NCBI GenBank assembly: GCA_035555315.1
Contig: DATMGU010000078.1
Location: 120,339 to 184,338, forward strand
Direction of reading: 5' to 3'
From: DATMGU01 sp035555315
Lineage (GTDB): Bacteria > Pseudomonadota > Alphaproteobacteria > ATCC43930 > CGMCC-115725
Length of the DNA stretch: 64,000 nucleotides
Part shown: positions 17,381-25,134 of the stretch, piece by piece
Numbering within the stretch: the first letter of the stretch is position 1
Layout: each line of letters opens with the position of its first letter
Program-made: the position numbers and the translations under genes
Notes under the pieces: model-generated
What the model was told of the DNA's origin: nothing
The model's input: only the letters and a program-made list of their open reading frames with translations
Databases searched by the model: none

Positions 17381-18526
17381 ATGAGCCGCCCGCAGCGCTA
17401 TCTGATCCGCATGGCCATCTTCTTGGTGGTCGTGGCGGTCATCGCCGTCAGCCTGGGGGGCTTTCTCGCCTCGGCATTCCTGGCCAACGCGGCGCTGAAC
17501 GGCATCATCGCGGCGGTCCTGCTGATCGGCATCGGCTTCATCTTCCGCCAGGTTTGGCGGCTGAACCCGGAAGTCGCCTGGATCGAAGCCTTCCGCGTCA
17601 ACAAGCGACCGCCGACGGACAAGCTGCCGCAACTGCTGTCGCCGATGGCCAATATGCTGGGCGATCGCGGCGGCCATCGGATGAGCCTGTCGGCGACCTC
17701 GATGCGCACCCTGCTCGACGGCATCGGCGCACGGCTCGACGAAAGCCGCGAGACCTCGCGCTATCTCATCGGCGTGCTGGTGTTTCTGGGCTTGCTCGGC
17801 ACGTTCTACGGCCTGCTGGAAACCGTGCGCTCGGTCGCCGGCGTCATCAATGGGCTGAATGTCGGCGGCAACGATATCGCGCGCGCCATGAACGACCTCA
17901 AAGCCAATCTGGAGGCGCCGCTGCGCGGCATGGGCACGGCATTCAGCTCGTCGCTGTTCGGCTTGGCCGGTTCGCTGGTGCTGGGCTTTCTCGACCTGCA
18001 AGCCGGGCAGGCGCAGAACCGGTTCTTCAACGAATTGGAAGAATGGCTGTCCGGCCTCACGCGGCTGGGCTCCGGCTCGCTGTCGGAAGGTGGCGACCAG
18101 CCGGTTCCCGCCTTCATCCAGGCCCTGCTGGAGCAGACCGCCGACAGCCTGGAAAACCTGCAGCGCATCATGAGCCGGGGCGAGGAAAGCCGCATCGCGG
18201 CGAATCAAGGGTTCACCCAATTCGCGGACAAGCTGGGCACCTTGACCGACCAGATGCGCGCCGAACAGACCCTGTTGATCCGCCTCGCCGAAAACCAACG
18301 CGATCTGCAGCCGGTTCTGGCCCGGCTGGCCGATGCGACGACGCGGAGCGGCGGCGGGCTGGACGAGACGACCAAGACGCATATCCGCAACATGGATACG
18401 CGGCTCGCCCGGCTGGGCGACGAGTTGAGTCAGGGCCGCGACCATACCGTTCAGGAAATCCGCAGCGAGATCCGTCTGCTGGCCCGCACCATCGCGGCTC
18501 TCGCCGAGGAGTCCGAGCAGCGATGA
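17381..18526 (+). CDS. MotA/TolQ/ExbB-like proton-channel protein with long C-terminal tail
   Basis: This protein of 381 residues has four predicted membrane segments (about 8-30, 37-57, 127-146 and 186-206). The cytoplasmic loop between 2 and 3 and the motif FLGLLGTFYGLLETV in segment 3 are like TolQ/MotA. Segment 4 (GTAFSSSLFGLAGSLVLG) is rich in small residues as in ion-conducting members. About 175 residues of helical tail follow, longer than TolQ or MotA and reminiscent of the ZorA tail. The MotB-like partner starts 44 bases downstream. It likely forms a proton-driven stator with it. No flagellar or tol genes adjoin, so its target is unknown. Confidence 0.8.
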   Translation: MSRPQRYLIRMAIFLVVVAVIAVSLGGFLASAFLANAALNGIIAAVLLIGIGFIFRQVWRLNPEVAWIEAFRVNKRPPTDKLPQLLSPMANMLGDRGGHRMSLSATSMRTLLDGIGARLDESRETSRYLIGVLVFLGLLGTFYGLLETVRSVAGVINGLNVGGNDIARAMNDLKANLEAPLRGMGTAFSSSLFGLAGSLVLGFLDLQAGQAQNRFFNELEEWLSGLTRLGSGSLSEGGDQPVPAFIQALLEQTADSLENLQRIMSRGEESRIAANQGFTQFADKLGTLTDQMRAEQTLLIRLAENQRDLQPVLARLADATTRSGGGLDETTKTHIRNMDTRLARLGDELSQGRDHTVQEIRSEIRLLARTIAALAEESEQR

Positions 18527-18570
18527 GCCCGGCACCCGTGTCCCGGACCCTGCGCGGCTAAGCCGGCATC

Positions 18571-19848
18571 ATGGCCCTGTCCCGTCGGCAGCGATCGAAC
18601 CCGTTCAACATCTGGCCGGGTTTCGTCGACGCGCTCGCCCAATTGCTGATGGTCATCATCTTCGTGTTGCTGATCTTCACGGTCGGGCAGTTCTACCTGT
18701 CGGGCATCGTCAGCGATCGCGACGCCACCTTGAAAAAGGTGACGCAACAGCTGAATGATCTGTCGGACCTGCTGGCACTGGAAAAGCAAGCCAATGCCGA
18801 TCTGCGGCTGAACACGTCGCAACTTTCCTCGCAATTGCAAAGTGCCACGGCCGCGCGCGACGCGCTGACCACGAGGGTGGCGGAGCTGGCCGCCAAGGCG
18901 GATGAGGCGACCGCCCAGGCGAGCCGCGCCGATCGCGACAAGGTCGACGCCCTCACCAGCATCCAGGCCGACCGCGAGAAGGTCGATATGCAATTGAAGG
19001 ATCTGGAAAGCCTGCGCCGCGACGTCGATACGCTGCGCCAGGTCAAGGATCAGTTGGAGGCTCAGATCGGCCAATTGGCCGCGGCGAACGATCAGGCCGG
19101 CAAGGATCTGACCGCCGCGCGCGACCGCTCCAAGGAATTGGAAGCCCGGCTATCGACCGCCGAGGAGCGCACCGCCCTGGCGCAAAAGACGATCGACGAG
19201 AAGGATATCCGGATCGGCGACAGCGATCAGCGGATCAGCGTCCTGAATCAGAACATCCAAGCGCTGCGCGATCAGCTGACGGCCCTCGCGGCGGCACTCG
19301 ATCTATCGGAGAAAACCAGCAAGGACCAGCAGGTGAAGTTGGCGGATCTGGGGCAGCGGTTGAATGCGGCGCTCGCCAACAAGGTCGAGGAATTGGCGCG
19401 TTACCGGTCGGAATTCTTTGGTCGGCTGCGCCAGATCCTGGGCGATCGGCCGGATATCCGGGTGGTCGGCGACCGCTTCGTGTTTCAATCCGAGGTGCTG
19501 TTCGATCAGAGCTCGGCGGAACTCAGCGACGAGGCCAAGGCCCGGCTGAAGCCGCTCGCCACCGCCATCAAGGAATTGATCGGCAAGATCCCGCCGGATC
19601 TGAACTGGATCTTGCGGATCGACGGACATACCGATCGCCGGCCGATCAACACAGCCGGTTTTCCGTCGAACTGGGAGCTGTCGACCGCGCGCGCGATTTC
19701 CGTCGTCAAATATCTGGTCGAACAGGGCATTCCGGCGGACCGCTTAGCGGCCACCGGATTTGGCGAATTCCAGCCCCTCGACAAGGGTAGCGACGAAGCG
19801 GCATTCCGCCGCAATCGTCGCATCGAGATTAAACTGACGGAACGATAG
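18571..19848 (+). CDS. MotB/ZorB-like OmpA-domain protein with long coiled coil
   Basis: This protein of 425 residues has one N-terminal membrane helix (about 22-44) preceded by WPGFVDAL, in which Asp20 occupies the place of the proton-carrying Asp of MotB. A long coiled coil of roughly residues 46-285 follows (alternating heptads rich in Leu, Asp, Lys, Gln). A C-terminal OmpA-like peptidoglycan-binding domain has VLFDQSSAEL, IDGHTDRRPI and NWELSTARAISVVKYL. It should anchor the upstream channel protein to the cell wall. The coiled coil, about 240 residues, would span much of the periplasm, far longer than in MotB. Confidence 0.85.
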   Translation: MALSRRQRSNPFNIWPGFVDALAQLLMVIIFVLLIFTVGQFYLSGIVSDRDATLKKVTQQLNDLSDLLALEKQANADLRLNTSQLSSQLQSATAARDALTTRVAELAAKADEATAQASRADRDKVDALTSIQADREKVDMQLKDLESLRRDVDTLRQVKDQLEAQIGQLAAANDQAGKDLTAARDRSKELEARLSTAEERTALAQKTIDEKDIRIGDSDQRISVLNQNIQALRDQLTALAAALDLSEKTSKDQQVKLADLGQRLNAALANKVEELARYRSEFFGRLRQILGDRPDIRVVGDRFVFQSEVLFDQSSAELSDEAKARLKPLATAIKELIGKIPPDLNWILRIDGHTDRRPINTAGFPSNWELSTARAISVVKYLVEQGIPADRLAATGFGEFQPLDKGSDEAAFRRNRRIEIKLTER

Positions 19849-19878
19849 CGGCGGAAGACCCAAGGCGGCGCGAGGCCA

Positions 19879-20100
19879 CTAGGCGCGCCAGAACGGCTTC
19901 TGAATTTCCGTCTGCGCGGTCGCGCGATCGATGCCGATGTCGCGCAACAGCTCGTCATCCAGCAAGGCCAGGGCATGGCGCTGCTGATGGGCATCGGCCC
20001 ATTCGCCCAGCCGGTCGAACATCCGCACGACCCACTGAGACACCGAGGTCGGGCCCACATGGCCGACCGAGACACGGTTCGCGGTTCTGGTATCGAACAT
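19879..20100 (-). CDS. DUF1127 (YjiS-like) small protein
   Basis: This protein of 73 residues has the DUF1127 pattern in its second half: LDDELLRDIGIDRATAQTEI. The first ATG (20112) overlaps a ribosome binding site GGAG for the second, so MFDTRTANRVSV at 20100 is preferred. In some alphaproteobacteria short Arg-rich DUF1127 proteins act in RNA metabolism and phosphate or carbon responses; no specific role is shown here. It is divergent from the LysR gene and convergent with the MotB-like gene. Confidence 0.85.
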   Translation of the reverse strand: MFDTRTANRVSVGHVGPTSVSQWVVRMFDRLGEWADAHQQRHALALLDDELLRDIGIDRATAQTEIQKPFWRA

Positions 20101-20260
20101 TTTCGTCTCCATCTTGGCTAACCGGAAGCTCCCCTTGGGAACTCGTCCGGCGCAACCAAGAGATGCGCTTTTGCCGTGTGCTCGACAAACCAGTGTTTCT
20201 GTTACCCTGGGATAGGAAAACTAAGCCATAGAGACCCCGCGGGGTTCTGGAGCCACGACC

Positions 20261-21205
20261 ATGCGCCGACGCCTGCCACCGCTCAACGCCGTCCGCGCCT
20301 TCGAGGCCGCGGCACGGCATTTGAGTTTCCTGAAGGCCGCGGACGAGCTCGCGGTAACGCCCGGTGCCATCAGCCAGCAGATCCGCGCGCTGGAAGAATG
20401 GTTGACCATACCGCTGTTCAAGCGGCTGCCGCGCGGTGTGCTGCTGACCGACGCGGGGCAGCTCTATGGCCTGCGGCTGCGCGCCCTGCTCGACCAACTG
20501 GCAGAGGAGACGCTGCAGGTCCAGCGGCACGCCAACTCCACCCAGATCCTGACCGTCGGCGTGATGCCGTCCTTCGCCGCCCAATGGCTGATCCCGCGCC
20601 TGGGCAGCTTCAATGAGGCCTATCCGGCGTTGAGCGTGCGGGTCGACGCGGCCCCCGGCCTATCCGACTTCACCACCGACGATGTCGACATGGCGATCCG
20701 CTTCGGCAGCGGCGTCTATCCCGGGCTACGCTGCGAGTTGATGTTCGCCGAGGAGGTCTTCCCGGTGTGCAGTCCGCGGCTGCTCGCCGGGTCGCGGCCC
20801 CTCACCTGCCTCGCCGATCTGGCACACCATACCTTGCTGCACGACGAGCGCGGCGTCGACAGGCTGCAGCAACTGGATTGGGAGGTCTGGCTCCGGCATT
20901 TCGGCGTCACCGGCTTCGATCCGCTGGCCGGACCCAGCTTCACCTATACCCATATGACGCTGCAGGCCGCCGCCGCCGGCCAGGGTGTGGCGCTGTGCAG
21001 CAGCGTGCTGGTCGGCGACGGCCTGGCGACCGGCCGGCTGGTTCGGCCCTTCCCCGAGGTGATGAGCAGCCCCTACAGCTATTGGGTCGTCGCCCCCGAA
21101 GCCAGCATGACCCGCCCCGCCGTCACGGCGTTTCGCAACTGGGCCCTGGAGGAAGGCCGGCGCTTCCTCGCCGATACGGAGGCGACAGGGGCGGTAGTGG
21201 CCTAG
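20261..21205 (+). CDS. LysR-family transcriptional regulator (GcvA type)
   Basis: This protein of 314 residues begins MRRRLPPLNAVRAFEAAARH. The winged helix-turn-helix LSFLKAADELAVTPGAISQQ is typical of the GcvA branch of LysR regulators (PLNALRAFE, AA.h.S). The C-terminal substrate-binding domain contains LTVGVMPSFAAQWLIPRLG and VDMAIRFGSG, again GcvA-like. The effector is unknown. The neighbouring divergent gene is DUF1127, with about 160 bases between; LysR regulators often control the divergent neighbour, but that is only context. Confidence 0.9.
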   Translation: MRRRLPPLNAVRAFEAAARHLSFLKAADELAVTPGAISQQIRALEEWLTIPLFKRLPRGVLLTDAGQLYGLRLRALLDQLAEETLQVQRHANSTQILTVGVMPSFAAQWLIPRLGSFNEAYPALSVRVDAAPGLSDFTTDDVDMAIRFGSGVYPGLRCELMFAEEVFPVCSPRLLAGSRPLTCLADLAHHTLLHDERGVDRLQQLDWEVWLRHFGVTGFDPLAGPSFTYTHMTLQAAAAGQGVALCSSVLVGDGLATGRLVRPFPEVMSSPYSYWVVAPEASMTRPAVTAFRNWALEEGRRFLADTEATGAVVA

Positions 21206-21345
21206 GCGTCGGCACTGGAGCCTGGAGCCACCATGTCCATCGCCGATCATCCGCTTCGCGGCCCATGCGGATTTCCCTCAATGGCTACCGCTTTGGGAGG
21301 GCTACAACTGGTTCTGCGGGGGACAGTTGGTTGGCTTGGGAAGCT

Positions 21346-22350
21346 TCAGCTCTTCCTCATGGTCATCTCGTAGGTACAGGCATTGTTCGCTGTCTGGCCA
21401 TGGAAAGCGCCGTTGGCAATCTTACCCTGCAGTACCATCGACTGGGTGCCGGGGATGTTCTCCAGAACGACCCGGCCCTCCGCATCGACGGTGCCGCGCA
21501 GCATCAGTCCGTTCACCGGGTAGATCAGCATCTCGGCATTCGAGCCGTCGACCGACAGCACCCTTTCCGCGCCTGAACCGCAATTTCCCGAAACGAGGTC
21601 AAGCCGGCCCACATAACGCCCGCTGAACCCGCCCGTGCCTGGCGAGTTGGCGGCGATCACCTGACTTGGGGGCGGCGCCATAGCCGACTGAGGCGTGAAG
21701 ATGGGTGAGGCCGCTGCTGGTTGAGGCATTGTGGATCGCGCGGGAACAAATGATCCATTCGGTGCAACAGCGGCGACGGCTGGAACGTTACCGCCATTGG
21801 ACGGAGAAGCAAGTGCGGCGATCTTCTTCAAGACCGCGCCAATGTTCTCCCTGATAGCACCTTCATTGGCCAAGCGAAGACGTTCGACGCCAAGAAGGTG
21901 GTCCGTAAAATTCGCCGTATATGGCGTTTCCAATATTTGATCAAAAATCGACCTCTGGCGATTAAGATCCAGAAGATGATAGTGAATTTTCGCCGTTACG
22001 GTCACGTCGAAACCTATAGATGGCTGATCCAAATCAACCAAATCGGCACTAATCACGTATTTTGGGTTGCCCCTGGAAAGAAAATCATTCAATGAAAGGG
22101 ATTGACTCAAAGCCGTCTTAAAATCGTTATTAGAAACATTGGATTTTAAAATAGGGTTTGTTTCAGATCCGCCGGTTATTAGGCCAATTTGAATCGCCTC
22201 CTGAAACTGTGACGACGCTGAGGACAATGTATATTGCGTAACGCCGACAGTCATAGCACCAGGACTGGCTGGAGATGAGCATCCGGAAAGTACCGAGGCT
22301 GATAACATGAAAAAAATATGCCAAAAGCGAATTTTTTTATCAAAAATCAT
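21346..22350 (-). CDS. Hypothetical lipoprotein
   Basis: This protein of 334 residues has a lipoprotein signal: MIFDKKIRFWHIFFML followed by the lipobox LSGC. The N-terminal half (to about 200) is folded-looking (VISADLVDLDQPSIGFDVTV, FTDHLLGVERLRLANEGAI). A Pro/Ala linker and a C-terminal beta-rich part (FSGRYVGRLDLVSGNCGSGAERV) follow. The gene is strikingly AT-rich in its first two thirds compared with its surroundings, which suggests horizontal origin. It is divergent from another lipoprotein gene. The frame opens further upstream, but the ATG at 22350 gives the clean signal peptide. Family unknown. Confidence 0.75.
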   Translation of the reverse strand: MIFDKKIRFWHIFFMLSASVLSGCSSPASPGAMTVGVTQYTLSSASSQFQEAIQIGLITGGSETNPILKSNVSNNDFKTALSQSLSLNDFLSRGNPKYVISADLVDLDQPSIGFDVTVTAKIHYHLLDLNRQRSIFDQILETPYTANFTDHLLGVERLRLANEGAIRENIGAVLKKIAALASPSNGGNVPAVAAVAPNGSFVPARSTMPQPAAASPIFTPQSAMAPPPSQVIAANSPGTGGFSGRYVGRLDLVSGNCGSGAERVLSVDGSNAEMLIYPVNGLMLRGTVDAEGRVVLENIPGTQSMVLQGKIANGAFHGQTANNACTYEMTMRKS

Positions 22351-22384
22351 TGATTTAACACCTAAAATCGAACGACAATAGAAA

Positions 22385-22390
22385 ATTATA
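22385..22390 (-). promoter_or_regulatory. Possible -10 element for the AT-rich lipoprotein gene
   Basis: Read on the minus strand the hexamer is a perfect TATAAT, 35 bases upstream of the ATG at 22350. No good -35 hexamer lies 16-18 bases further up, so this may be an activator-dependent promoter or a chance match in AT-rich DNA. Confidence 0.35.
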
Positions 22391-22420
22391 AGCTCTTTTA
22401 GACTGAGTCCACATTGCAAT

Positions 22421-22789
22421 ATGGTTAATCAGAATTTGCGCTCCGGGTATGGCATCGCCACAATATTGTTGGCCAGTCTCGTACTTTCTGGATGTGGGGG
22501 AAGAGTGGCGCGCCCGATTGCCGCCACCACACCGCTCGATGGGCAACTGACCTGCAATCATCTAAGTGCTGAACTTAGGGTTAATCAGGCACGGATCGTC
22601 GAATTAGGACAGGAAAAAACTCACAGCAACAATAACAACGCCGCCCTGTTTGCGGCTGCCCCAGTTGCGTTGGCCCTTCCGATCATGATTGACGTCTCGC
22701 ATGCGGAGCAGAAAGAAATAGATGCTTTAAACAAGCGCGACGCGGTCCTTCAAGATCTGATTGCGCAGAGATGCCCTACTCCATCATAA
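22421..22789 (+). CDS. Small hypothetical lipoprotein
   Basis: This protein of 122 residues has the lipoprotein signal MVNQNLRSGYGIATILLASLVLSGC, with the lipidated Cys at residue 25. The mature part has a helical stretch with a hydrophobic segment (AALFAAAPVALALPIMI) and a charged C-terminal helix (HAEQKEIDALNKRDAVLQDL). Similar proteins that carry a central hydrophobic stretch are common in proteobacteria, but I do not recognise the family. It is divergent from the 334-residue lipoprotein gene with 70 AT-rich bases between them, and ends 14 bases before the convergent mutY. Confidence 0.7.
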   Translation: MVNQNLRSGYGIATILLASLVLSGCGGRVARPIAATTPLDGQLTCNHLSAELRVNQARIVELGQEKTHSNNNNAALFAAAPVALALPIMIDVSHAEQKEIDALNKRDAVLQDLIAQRCPTPS

Positions 22790-22803
22790 ACGAACTTACC
22801 TAT

Positions 22804-23910
22804 TTAAGCTCGACGCCCCAACGCATGGCTTGCCAGTTTCCGCATCACCGTCGGCAGGGCTTGGCCCGCTAAATCCTCGGGACTGACCCAGATGCCCTCG
22901 ATGGCGACCGCGCCGGCCGGCAGCCGGGCGACGAAGACCTGCATGTCCAGGTGGAAATGGGTGAAGGTGTGGCGGATGGAGCCAGCGACCGGGCGCCAGG
23001 GTGCCGGCGAGGGTGCCAGGCCGATCGCCTCGGCCTCGGTCCAGGCGGCGACCCGCCACGGCGTCGAGGGGACCTCCATCATGCCGCCCAGCAAGCCCCG
23101 ATCGGGCCGGCGGCGCAGCAACACCGAGCCATCGGCGCGGGTCAGCCAGAAGGCCCAGCCGAGTCGGGTCGGCTTGTCCGGCTTCGGCCGCCGCGCCGGC
23201 AGCGTGGCGGCGATCCCGGCCCGGCGCGCGGCACAGCCCGCCGACCACGGGCAGAGGATGCAGAGCGGCTTGCGCGGCGTGCAGACAGTCGCCCCCAGAT
23301 CCATGATCGCCTGGGCATAATCGCCCGGCCGCTTGGTCGGCGTCAGCGTCTCGGCCAGGCGGCACAGTTCGGGTTTGGCGCCGGGCAGCGGGGTGTCGAC
23401 GGCGAACAGCCGGGCGATCACCCGTTCGACATTGCCGTCGACCACCGTCGCCGGCCGATCGAAGGCGATCGCCGCGACCGCCGCCGCGGTGTAGGCCCCG
23501 ACACCCGGCAAGGCGCGCAACCCCGCCTCCGTATCGGGAAACCGGCCGCCGCATTGTTGCGCCACCTCGATCGCACAGGCATGGAGATTGCGCGCCCGGG
23601 CGTAGTAGCCGAGACCGGCCCAGGCCCGCAGCACCGCATCGCGGTCGGCGGCGGCAAGGTCTTCGACTCGCGGCCAAGCCGCCATAAATTTGCGATAATA
23701 CGGGCCGACGGTTGCTACGGTCGTCTGCTGCAGCATAATCTCGCTCAGCCAGACGCCGTAGGGATCCGCCAGGACGCCGGGTGCCGCGCGCCAGGGCAGA
23801 TCGCGATGCTGTCGATCGTACCAGGCGAGCAGGCGGCCGGCTAAATCGCCCGGGGCTAAATCGCCGGGGGACAAATCGCCGGTGGGTATTTCGCGGGAAG
23901 AGGGTGTCAT
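22804..23910 (-). CDS. mutY: A/G-specific adenine glycosylase MutY
   Basis: This protein of 368 residues is a helix-hairpin-helix base-excision enzyme that removes adenine opposite 8-oxoguanine. The catalytic Glu is in WLSEIMLQQTTVATV, and the HhH is LGYYARARNLHACA to LPGVGAYTAAAVAAIA. The catalytic Asp region is VVDGNVERVIARL. The iron-sulfur cluster Cys follow the spacing C-x6-C-x2-C-x5-C in the segment CTPRKPLCILCPWSAGC. The C-terminal MutT-like domain is present. The N terminus has a short Pro-Gly-Asp-Leu repeat. The ATG shares two bases with the ATG of the divergent dciA-like gene. Confidence 0.96.
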   Translation of the reverse strand: MTPSSREIPTGDLSPGDLAPGDLAGRLLAWYDRQHRDLPWRAAPGVLADPYGVWLSEIMLQQTTVATVGPYYRKFMAAWPRVEDLAAADRDAVLRAWAGLGYYARARNLHACAIEVAQQCGGRFPDTEAGLRALPGVGAYTAAAVAAIAFDRPATVVDGNVERVIARLFAVDTPLPGAKPELCRLAETLTPTKRPGDYAQAIMDLGATVCTPRKPLCILCPWSAGCAARRAGIAATLPARRPKPDKPTRLGWAFWLTRADGSVLLRRRPDRGLLGGMMEVPSTPWRVAAWTEAEAIGLAPSPAPWRPVAGSIRHTFTHFHLDMQVFVARLPAGAVAIEGIWVSPEDLAGQALPTVMRKLASHALGRRA

Positions 23911-24415
23911 GAAATCCCTGGGCAGTTCGGTGTCCAAGATCGCCGCGCCAGTGCTGGGCAAGCGCGGCTTGGGCGAGGCGCAGATTATCACCGAATGGCC
24001 GGCGATCGTCGGCGAGGATCTCGCCCGGCAGACGATTCCCGTCAAGCTTACCTTCGCCAAGGGGCTGCGCCAGGACGGTACGCTGCATCTGCGCGTCGCC
24101 GGCGCCGCCGCCCCGGAAGTGCAGCATCGGGAACCGCAGATCGTCGAGCGGATCAATGGTTTCGCCGGCTATCACATGGTCGGCCGCCTGACGCTCACTC
24201 AAGGACCGATCCCCGGACGCACCGTCGCGCGGCGGGTCGCACCCGCCCCCCTGCCCATCTCGGAGGCGCAGGCGCTCGACGATCGGCTCGCGACGGTCGC
24301 CGATCCTGAGCTCAAGGCCGCGTTGCGCCGGTTGGGCGAGGCAGTTTTAGGCCAAGCGGCCGAGCGTCCCGCTGTGCCGGGAGTGCGCCTTGCGTCGCGA
24401 CCGCAAACTCGTTAG
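23909..24415 (+). CDS. DUF721 protein, DciA-like replicative helicase loader
   Basis: This protein of 168 residues has the DUF721 core: GLGEAQIITEWPAIVGEDLA, then DGTLHLRVAGAAAPEVQHRE and IVERINGFAGYHMVGRLTL. DUF721 proteins related to DciA load the replicative helicase DnaB in bacteria without DnaC. The C-terminal part (LDDRLATVADPELKAALRRL) is also typical. An upstream GTG at 23882 would add nine residues and overlap mutY. The order mutY-DUF721-dsbA-smc is common in alphaproteobacteria. Confidence 0.88.
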   Translation: MKSLGSSVSKIAAPVLGKRGLGEAQIITEWPAIVGEDLARQTIPVKLTFAKGLRQDGTLHLRVAGAAAPEVQHREPQIVERINGFAGYHMVGRLTLTQGPIPGRTVARRVAPAPLPISEAQALDDRLATVADPELKAALRRLGEAVLGQAAERPAVPGVRLASRPQTR

Positions 24416-24441
24416 ATCTATATCTGGTAGTGGAGAAGTAA

Positions 24442-25110
24442 ATGCGGCGCATCCTATTGATTATCGCGGCGGTCATCGTAGTGGCTGGCGGGATCGGTTA
24501 TACCGCCATGACGCGCGGTGCCCCACCTGTGCTGGCCGCCGCCGGCACGGCTTCCACGACCAAGACGTCGGGCGGCACCAAGATCCCGATCCTGGACGGC
24601 GACATCGTGCTGGGCGATCGGTCCGCACCGGTGACGATTGTCGAATACGCCTCGCTGACCTGTCCGCATTGCGCCGATTTCACCAAGAACACGCTGCCTG
24701 ACGTCAAGAAGAACTGGATCGATACCGGCAAGGCCAAGCTGGTGTTCCGGGATTACCCGCTGGACGCCGTCGCCGTGAAGGCCGCGGTGATCGCTCATTG
24801 CGGCGGCCCGGAGCGGTTCTTCGGCTTCGTCGAAGTGTTCTTCGCCTCGCAGACCAGCTGGGCACAGGCGAGCGACCCGGTAGCCGCCCTGACGCGGCTG
24901 GCCAAGTTGGGGGGCCTGAGCGATACCCAGGTCAATGCCTGCCTGGCGGATGAGAAGGCGACCAACGCGGTGATCGCCAGCCGACTGGCCGCCGAGAAGC
25001 AATACGACGTGTCGTCGACCCCGACTTTCTTCATCAACGGTCAGCGCCTTGTCGGCGATCAGCCCTATTCCGAATTCGATTCGGCGCTCGCCGCCGCCTC
25101 CGCATCCTAG
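24442..25110 (+). CDS. DsbA-family thiol:disulfide interchange protein
   Basis: This protein of 222 residues has a membrane anchor or uncleaved signal (ILLIIAAVIVVAGGIGYT). Its thioredoxin fold carries the active site CPHC in YASLTCPHCADFTKNT and the cis-Pro region TPTFFINGQRL. It resembles the DsbA/Com1 group with a helical insertion. It oxidises or isomerises cysteines in the periplasm. The gene is 26 bases after the DUF721 gene and 24 before smc, as in related genomes. Confidence 0.92.
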   Translation: MRRILLIIAAVIVVAGGIGYTAMTRGAPPVLAAAGTASTTKTSGGTKIPILDGDIVLGDRSAPVTIVEYASLTCPHCADFTKNTLPDVKKNWIDTGKAKLVFRDYPLDAVAVKAAVIAHCGGPERFFGFVEVFFASQTSWAQASDPVAALTRLAKLGGLSDTQVNACLADEKATNAVIASRLAAEKQYDVSSTPTFFINGQRLVGDQPYSEFDSALAAASAS

Positions 25111-25134
25111 CCGGCCCCCGACGAGGCGGCTCCG

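Noticed and set aside
16229..18535. 768-codon open frame on the minus strand
   Set aside because: It is antisense to the OmpA-like and MotA-like genes, which have signal peptide and membrane segments in the right order; the antisense product is low complexity.
16085..19848. A Zorya defence system
   Set aside because: ZorA- and ZorB-like proteins are present, but no ZorC, ZorD or ZorE gene (helicase or nuclease) is adjacent, and the neighbours are DUF1127 and a LysR gene. An orphan stator pair is the safer call.
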